Positions 5,203 through 9,345 of a DNA stretch of 9,345 nt are shown here, piece after piece. A program made the translations under genes and the position numbers. This DNA comes from Lachnospiraceae bacterium. Its GTDB lineage: Bacteria; Bacillota; Clostridia; Lachnospirales; Lachnospiraceae. The first letter of the stretch is position 1; the number at the start of each line of letters is the position of its first letter. The notes under the pieces are model-generated. The model saw only the letters and a program-made list of their open reading frames with translations. It did not search any database and had not been told where the DNA came from. The stretch spans positions 1 through 9,345 of the forward strand of contig CAAHDV010000100.1 in NCBI GenBank assembly GCA_900770535.1. Reading direction: 5' to 3'.

Positions 5203-5315
5203 CATTTTGCAGACTCTCTCCTGCAGATGAACCAAATCCGAAACTCTTTCAGCAGAATATCGCGCTCTAGCGCAACAATTTATTCTGCCCGAAATGGGCT
5301 TATGGAGGTATTATT
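5203..5315 (+). promoter_or_regulatory. Distal leader with three hairpins and ribosome binding site
   Basis: After the terminator come TTCAT..TGCAG / CTGCA..ATGAA (5201-5231), GCGC-TCTA-GCGC (5262-5273) and GCCC-GAAAT-GGGC (5287-5299). The ribosome binding site GGAGG (5304-5308) sits seven bases before ATG 5316 and is not buried in the last hairpin. There is no ORF with a ribosome binding site here, and the stems may simply protect the mRNA 5' end. Confidence 0.5.
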
Positions 5316-6425
5316 ATGAGAAAATTTGTTGTACCAGCACTTTCCCTGGCACTCTGCCTGGGACTTGTCACCGGATGTTCCTCCAAGACATCTGCACCAG
5401 CCGCTCCGGAAACTTCTGCCGCAGAAACAACGACCGCAAACGGCTCTGAGAGTGAAACTTCCGAAGCCGGATCCACCGAGCCGAAAACCGTGGATTCCTT
5501 AAAGATTGCCTTTTCCCCTTATGCGGACGCGGACACCATCACCACCGCAACAGAACCGCTGGAGAATCTGTTAAAAGAGGAACTTCTGACCAAGGGGTAC
5601 GATGTGGCTGATATTGATATGACTGTCGGCACCAGCTACACCGCAGTCGGTGAGGCCTTAAGCGCGGGAAGCGCAGACATCGGCTTCATCTCCGGCGGCA
5701 ACTACGTGCTGTTCTCCGATGACTGTGACGTGCTCCTCACCGCCCTTCGCTATGCCATCAACAAGGATTCCGAGAATCCGAAGGACTGGAACGACGGCAC
5801 CATTGAGGAAAACACCGACCAGATGAGCACCTACTACCGCTCCATTATTCTGGCCGGTCCGAGTGAAAAAGGCCAGGAACTGCTTGCCAAAGTCAACAAC
5901 GGCGAAGAGCTGACCTGGGATGACTTAAACAGCGCCACCTGGGCTGTCATGGGACCGACCTCCGCATCCGGCTACATCTACCCGTCCCTGTGGTTACAGG
6001 AGCGTTACGGAAAAACCATTGCCGACCTGGACAATGCCATTCAGTCCGACTCCTACACCACTTCCCTGGCACGCCTTGCATCCGGCCAGGCCGATGTGAT
6101 GGTTTCCTTTGGCCACATCCGCACCAAAAATGCCAAAGACTGGCAGGAGAAGCTGGGCGGAACCGATGAGATGGTAAAACAGACCGGCATCATTGGCGTA
6201 ACCGAACCTATCTACAACGATATGATTGCCTACAGCAAAAACTCTGAGCTGATGCAGGATGAAGACTTCCGCAAGGCATTGGGTGATTCCTTTATTGAAC
6301 TTGCAAAAACCGATGAGGGAAAAGAGATTTTCAGCGTATTCAGCCAGATTGGCTATGAGTGGGGTGACGATGCCAATTATGATGGCGAGCGCGCAGCCCA
6401 GGAGCTGTTAAAATCGCTGGACTAA
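5316..6425 (+). CDS. ABC transporter substrate-binding lipoprotein, PhnD family
   Basis: 369 residues. A lipoprotein signal peptide ends in lipobox LVTGC (Cys21), giving a membrane-anchored receptor outside the cell. A Ser/Thr/Ala/Glu-rich linker runs to about residue 58. The binding domain starts at SLKIAFSPYADADT, followed by SAGSADIGFISGGNYVLF, STYYRSIILAG and PTSASGYIYPSLWLQ. In PhnD-type proteins the TS-SG turn (here 215-219) binds the phosphonate or phosphate group, so an anionic or phosphorylated ligand is plausible. First gene of a three-gene importer operon, and it has a strong ribosome binding site. No C-P lyase or other phosphonate-use gene is in the window, and the leader has TPP-like features, so the true substrate is unresolved. 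Phosphonate, phosphite, or a phosphorylated vitamin precursor are candidates. Confidence 0.88.
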   Translation: MRKFVVPALSLALCLGLVTGCSSKTSAPAAPETSAAETTTANGSESETSEAGSTEPKTVDSLKIAFSPYADADTITTATEPLENLLKEELLTKGYDVADIDMTVGTSYTAVGEALSAGSADIGFISGGNYVLFSDDCDVLLTALRYAINKDSENPKDWNDGTIEENTDQMSTYYRSIILAGPSEKGQELLAKVNNGEELTWDDLNSATWAVMGPTSASGYIYPSLWLQERYGKTIADLDNAIQSDSYTTSLARLASGQADVMVSFGHIRTKNAKDWQEKLGGTDEMVKQTGIIGVTEPIYNDMIAYSKNSELMQDEDFRKALGDSFIELAKTDEGKEIFSVFSQIGYEWGDDANYDGERAAQELLKSLD

Positions 6426-6437
6426 CAGAAACGCAGC

Positions 6438-6452
6438 TGCCCCGTTTGGGCA
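6438..6452 (+). promoter_or_regulatory. Intercistronic stem-loop after the binding-protein gene
   Basis: TGCCC-CGTTT-GGGCA is a perfect 5-bp stem in the 60-bp gap between the binding-protein and ATPase genes, with no T-run. Such stems often shield the upstream message and let binding protein outnumber ATPase. That role is inferred. Confidence 0.4.
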
Positions 6453-6485
6453 CAGTCAAAGACAAAACACAGGCAGGTATTTTCT

Positions 6486-7229
6486 ATGGAACTTACATTA
6501 CAAAATTCCGGAAAGAAGTTTCCCGGCGGAACCGTGGCCCTGAAAAACATAAATCTTTCCGTTTTCCAGGGTGAATTCGTCTCCGTCATCGGCCCATCCG
6601 GTGCCGGAAAGACAACGCTGTTTCGCATTTTAAACGGCATGGATATCCTGACGTCCGGCGCGCTTTTGTTTGACGGCAGGCGCCAGGATGCCATGCCAAA
6701 ATGGGAGCAGAAGCAGATTCGGCGTTCCATCGGCACCATTTATCAGGATTTCTGTCTCGTAGAAAATTCCACCTGCCTGGATAATGTACTGACTGCCTGT
6801 CTGCCGGACATGCCACTGTTTCCCGCTGTCTTCGGCCTTTACGGACATGAGCGCCGCAATGAAGCCTTAAACCTTCTGGACCGGGTCGGACTTTCCGAAA
6901 AAGCAGACGAACCCGTCAAGGCACTGTCCGGCGGCCAGAAGCAGCGGGTGGCCATTGCCCGCGCCCTGATGCGGCACCCGAAATTATTGCTGGCCGATGA
7001 ACCGGCAGCATCCCTGGACCCGATTACCGGCCATCAGATTTTAGAGCTGTTAAAGGAAATCCAGAAAACCGAGGGCGTCACCATTCTGATGAACAGCCAC
7101 AATCTGGAACTTTCCCTGGAATTTTCTGACCGGATCATTGGGCTCAAAGACGGAAGCGTGGCATTTGACGGAACGCCGGACCAGCTGGATGAAACCATGA
7201 TCCATTACATCTATGAGAAAGATGCCTGA
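6486..7229 (+). CDS. ABC transporter ATP-binding protein, PhnC-like
   Basis: 247 residues; the cytoplasmic ATPase that powers import through the fused permease. All nucleotide-binding motifs are intact: Walker A GPSGAGKTT (36-44), Q-loop Gln87 in IYQDF, signature LSGGQKQR (147-154), Walker B LLLADEP (167-173) with catalytic Glu172, D-loop SLD, and switch His205 in MNSHN. Length and the 'GTIYQDFCLVENSTCLDNVL' stretch match the PhnC group. The ribosome binding site is weak (GCAGG about nine bases before the ATG), and the gene starts 60 bases after its neighbour's stop. Substrate specificity lies in the binding protein, so the name PhnC-like describes ancestry, not cargo. Confidence 0.93.
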   Translation: MELTLQNSGKKFPGGTVALKNINLSVFQGEFVSVIGPSGAGKTTLFRILNGMDILTSGALLFDGRRQDAMPKWEQKQIRRSIGTIYQDFCLVENSTCLDNVLTACLPDMPLFPAVFGLYGHERRNEALNLLDRVGLSEKADEPVKALSGGQKQRVAIARALMRHPKLLLADEPAASLDPITGHQILELLKEIQKTEGVTILMNSHNLELSLEFSDRIIGLKDGSVAFDGTPDQLDETMIHYIYEKDA

Positions 7230-7264
7230 TTCCCCGGGCAAATCACCACATTCAGAAAGGGGAA
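7230..7264 (+). promoter_or_regulatory. Stem-loop masking the ribosome binding site of the coupling ORF
   Basis: TTCCCC (7230-7235) pairs perfectly with GGGGAA (7259-7264). The second strand contains most of AAAGGGG (7256-7262), the ribosome binding site for the small ORF at 7272. Ribosomes finishing the ATPase gene (stop 7227-7229) would reach this stem and could open it. Confidence 0.45.
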
Positions 7265-7271
7265 CCGCCTG

Positions 7272-7304
7272 ATGCACGGCAGTTCCAAAAGGCTTATTTC
7301 ATGA
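7272..7304 (+). CDS. 10-codon upstream ORF, translationally coupled to the permease
   Basis: ATG at 7272 encodes MHGSSKRLIS and stops at TGA 7302-7304, which overlaps the permease start as ATGA (7301-7304). It has a good ribosome binding site, AAAGGGG, nine bases upstream. The permease itself has only AAAAGG (7287-7292). The arrangement suggests reinitiation at the permease; the peptide itself is probably not functional. Not detectable by length alone, so moderate confidence. Confidence 0.4.
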   Translation: MHGSSKRLIS

Positions 7305-8869
7305 CTCAGACCTTACGACACAACCGAAAAACTGCATACCGTCTGTCCGGCTGGTTCCTCCTTCTGGCCATCTTCTTTGCCGCCGCAGCCTTCACCGGCT
7401 GCGATCCGGCGCTTTTTTTTGCACGGAAAAGCCATCTGGCCGACCTGGTTTCCGACATGATCCAGCCGGATCTTTCTTATCTTCCTAAGATCCTGACGCC
7501 GCTTTTCTACACCCTGCAGATGTCCGTCTGCGGAACCATTCTGGGATCCGTTCTTGGGCTTCTTGCATCTCCTTTTGGTGCGGTTTCCCTGCGCTTTCCA
7601 ACCGCTTTGCGCAGACTCATCCGCTTTGTGATCCAGGTGCTACGCTCTTTCCCAGCTCTGGTGCTGGCTCTGCTCGCCACCTTTTTATTCGGCCTTGGCA
7701 CATTCGCGGGCGCCTTTGCCATTACCCTCTACACCTTTGCCATCATGACAAAGCTCACTTATGAGGATGCGGATGCTGCGAACATCGCGGCCTACCGGGC
7801 GCTCCGTTCCATGGGCTGCGCTCCATTCCCGGCCTTTATCCATGCGGTCCTGCCTGAGATTCTGCCCTCCTATCTGACCAATGCCCTGTATCTGCTGGAA
7901 ACCAACGTGCGGCAGAGTTCCATTCTGGGCTATGTCGGCGCAGGGGGTATTGGCCTGATCCTGAACGAAAAAATTTCCTGGCGGGAATTTCAGAAGGTCG
8001 GCGCCATCCTTCTGGTTTTGTTTCTGACGGTCTGTGTCATTGAAGCCATCAGCCGTTATCTGTCTGCGCTGATACGAAGAGAATTCCTGACAGAGGCCAC
8101 ATCCGGTCCTAAACGCAAACAGCATCTCCTGCTGCTTGGCATAGGAACACTCCTGATATTTTGTGTCTGTCTCGCACTCCAGACACCGCCGGACTTTTCC
8201 CACACCAGCCCCGGTACCTTAAAAAGCATGGTGAGCGGTCTCTTGCAGGCCGACTGGACATTTTTCTTTTCCACTAAAAAAGACGGCCTCTTTTACCTGC
8301 TGTTTGAGACCGTCTGTATTTCCATTGTAGGAACCGGAATCGGCGCACTGTTAGCCGTTCCCTTTGCTTTTTGCGGCACCCGCCGATTTGTCCCGGCTCC
8401 GGTATGCGCAGTTTTCCGCCTGCTGGTGATTGCCATCCGCTCCATCCCGTTTCTGATCTACGGGCTGATCTTCATCCGGGTATCCGGCCCAGGCGCCTTC
8501 ACCGGGGTGCTGACCCTAGCCATGTGCAGCATCGGCCTTCTGACCAAGCGTTTTTCAGAATGCCTTGACATGCTGGATCCGGGCCCGTACCGAGCGCTGA
8601 CTGCCATGGGTGTTTCCCCGCTGGCCGCCATCCGCCATGCCGTGCTTCCGCAGATTGCTCCGGCATTTGGCTCTGCCGTTCTTTACCGGTTTGATGTGAA
8701 CATCCGCGAGGCATCGGTTCTGGGCCTGGTGGGTGCCGGCGGCATCGGTGCCCCGCTGATCTTTGCCATGAACAAATATGACTGGTCAAGGGCCGGAGCT
8801 ATCCTTCTGGGACTGATCCTGCTGGTGTGGATTGTTGATGTGATGTCCGGGAAGCTGGCGCAAACATAA
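7301..8869 (+). CDS. Fused tandem permease of ABC importer, PhnE-PhnE-like
   Basis: 522 residues, about twice a single PhnE. It holds two homologous permease domains in one chain, so it could form the whole transmembrane channel alone. Domain 1 (about 60-255) carries the ATPase-contact loop AAYRALRSMGCAPFPAFIHA (about 162-181) then VRQSSILGYVGAGGIG. Domain 2 (about 330-520) carries GPYRALTAMGVSPLAAIRHA (about 428-447) then IREASVLGLVGAGGIG. Each has five to six membrane helices, and a further N-terminal helix is at about 15-35. A hydrophobic segment also joins the halves (about 272-290). It overlaps a 10-codon ORF by 4 bp and is followed by a strong terminator. Substrate as for the binding protein: unresolved. 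Confidence 0.9.
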   Translation: MTQTLRHNRKTAYRLSGWFLLLAIFFAAAAFTGCDPALFFARKSHLADLVSDMIQPDLSYLPKILTPLFYTLQMSVCGTILGSVLGLLASPFGAVSLRFPTALRRLIRFVIQVLRSFPALVLALLATFLFGLGTFAGAFAITLYTFAIMTKLTYEDADAANIAAYRALRSMGCAPFPAFIHAVLPEILPSYLTNALYLLETNVRQSSILGYVGAGGIGLILNEKISWREFQKVGAILLVLFLTVCVIEAISRYLSALIRREFLTEATSGPKRKQHLLLLGIGTLLIFCVCLALQTPPDFSHTSPGTLKSMVSGLLQADWTFFFSTKKDGLFYLLFETVCISIVGTGIGALLAVPFAFCGTRRFVPAPVCAVFRLLVIAIRSIPFLIYGLIFIRVSGPGAFTGVLTLAMCSIGLLTKRFSECLDMLDPGPYRALTAMGVSPLAAIRHAVLPQIAPAFGSAVLYRFDVNIREASVLGLVGAGGIGAPLIFAMNKYDWSRAGAILLGLILLVWIVDVMSGKLAQT

Positions 8870-8882
8870 ATACAATAAAACA

Positions 8883-8932
8883 CAAACAAGGCACACAGAA
8901 ATCTTCTGTCAGACTTCCATGTGCCTTGTTTG
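8883..8932. terminator. Bidirectional intrinsic terminator
   Basis: CAAACAAGGCACA (8883-8895) pairs perfectly over 13 bp with TGTGCCTTGTTTG (8920-8932). Inside, ACAGAA (8895-8900) pairs with TTCTGT (8904-8909). TACTTTTATTTT follows on the plus strand and TGTTTTATTG on the minus strand. It serves the importer operon and the convergent HicB-type gene, whose stop codon (8939-8941) abuts it. Confidence 0.92.
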
Positions 8933-8938
8933 ATACTT

Positions 8939-9301
8939 TTATTTTGAAAATACTGCATCATTTTTTGATAGCAGGTACACACAATACTGATTCATACTGA
9001 TTCCCTCTCTCTGAGAATGTTCTGCCAGTGACCTGTGCAGACTGCGCGGAATCCTTAATTTAAACTGTCCCGAATAACCTTCAAGACTATCTGGCTCATG
9101 AATCTCAGCTCCATCTTCCAAGGCCGCCTCAAACCATGCTTTTTTTGCATCCTGAGCATTGGCAACCGCCTGTTCTACCGTTTCGCCACATGTAATACAT
9201 CCTGGCAAGTCTGGATAGGAAACTACAAATCCACCTTCGTCTTTATCTTCTACAATTTCCATGCGATAAGACATAGCCATATAATCATTCAGCGTCTTCA
9301 T
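8939..9301 (-). CDS. hicB: HicB-family antitoxin
   Basis: 120 residues from ATG 9301. ATG 9304 is an alternative closer to the GAGG at 9314-9311. The N-terminal HicB fold is seen in GGFVVSYPDLPGCITCGETVEQAVANAQDAKKAW (23-56, given here as a motif region), the degraded RNase-H-like domain that blocks HicA toxins. A C-terminal ribbon-helix-helix follows: FKLRIPRSLHRSLAEHSQ (80-97), then SMNQYCVYLLS (102-112). It binds DNA for autoregulation. Antitoxin identity is clear from the two-domain layout. Its toxin should be the gene upstream, whose 3' end overlaps this start by 17 bp. The gene ends at a bidirectional terminator. Confidence 0.88.
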   Translation of the reverse strand: MKTLNDYMAMSYRMEIVEDKDEGGFVVSYPDLPGCITCGETVEQAVANAQDAKKAWFEAALEDGAEIHEPDSLEGYSGQFKLRIPRSLHRSLAEHSQREGISMNQYCVYLLSKNDAVFSK

Positions 9302-9345
9302 CATTCTTCGCCTCACTTTCTACAATCTGCCTTACCATTTCTACA
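9285..9345 (-). CDS. 3' end of an upstream gene, possibly the HicA-type toxin (partial)
   Basis: Reading minus from the window edge gives VEMVRQIVESEAKNDEDAE and a TGA at 9287-9285. The frame overlaps the HicB start by 17 bp, a spacing typical of co-translated toxin-antitoxin pairs. HicA toxins usually precede HicB. The acidic 'ESEAKNDEDAE' tail is not the usual short HicA ending, though longer HicA variants exist. Only 20 codons are visible, so toxin identity rests on position. Confidence 0.45.
   Translation of the reverse strand, partial: VEMVRQIVESEAKNDEDAE

Noticed and set aside
7685..8203. 172-codon minus-strand frame within the permease
   Set aside because: Shadow of the permease gene, with no start signal and a composition unlike a real protein.

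Overview
The window looks like a chromosomal segment of a Clostridia bacterium, most likely a Lachnospiraceae-type gut Firmicute. The evidence is GC near 50%, strong AAGGAGG-type ribosome binding sites, a glycine riboswitch before an AGCS symporter, a lipoprotein ABC binding protein, a DUF2812 membrane protein and a HicB-type antitoxin. The genus is an inference. I see no rRNA, tRNA, CRISPR array, transposase or phage gene.

Layout. (1) 1-2520: a MarR-family regulator (minus strand, start re-assigned to 526) is divergent from a sodium:alanine/glycine symporter (plus strand, start re-assigned to 994). The 467 bp between them hold the marR promoter with two adjacent palindromes, a second promoter with related palindromes, a clear single-aptamer glycine riboswitch (745-821), and hairpins of its expression platform. 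A strong terminator ends the symporter. (2) 2520-3322: a 52-residue ribbon-helix-helix protein (minus) is divergent from a 100-residue protein of unknown function (plus). Three 10-bp direct repeats lie across the promoter between them, and a near-consensus promoter fires antisense into the RHH gene. (3) 3341-4850: a DUF2812 membrane protein (minus). (4) 4917-8932: an operon for a PhnD/PhnC/PhnE-like ABC importer, made of a lipoprotein binding protein, an ATPase and one polypeptide carrying two fused permease domains. A strong promoter and a ~365-nt structured leader precede it. (5) 8939-9345: a HicB-type antitoxin (minus) preceded by the 3' end of an overlapping gene that may be its toxin.

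How it works together. The symporter appears to be controlled twice: by glycine through the riboswitch, and possibly by MarR through shared TTTCAAAA-core palindromes. The importer leader shows transcription-attenuator architecture. An intrinsic terminator (5180-5202) and an antiterminator (5153-5188) are mutually exclusive, and a long-range helix could block the antiterminator.

The most intriguing part is the body of that leader. Its 5' half carries a hairpin followed by CTGAGAGG, a helical insert and GACCG, as in thiamine pyrophosphate (TPP) riboswitches. The conserved pyrophosphate-sensing half (CCTGATCTGG...CCAGCGTAGGGA) is not recognisable. It may be a diverged TPP-like or unrelated RNA with a different ligand, controlling a transporter whose substrate is unresolved despite its phosphonate-family name. 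All structures were folded by eye.
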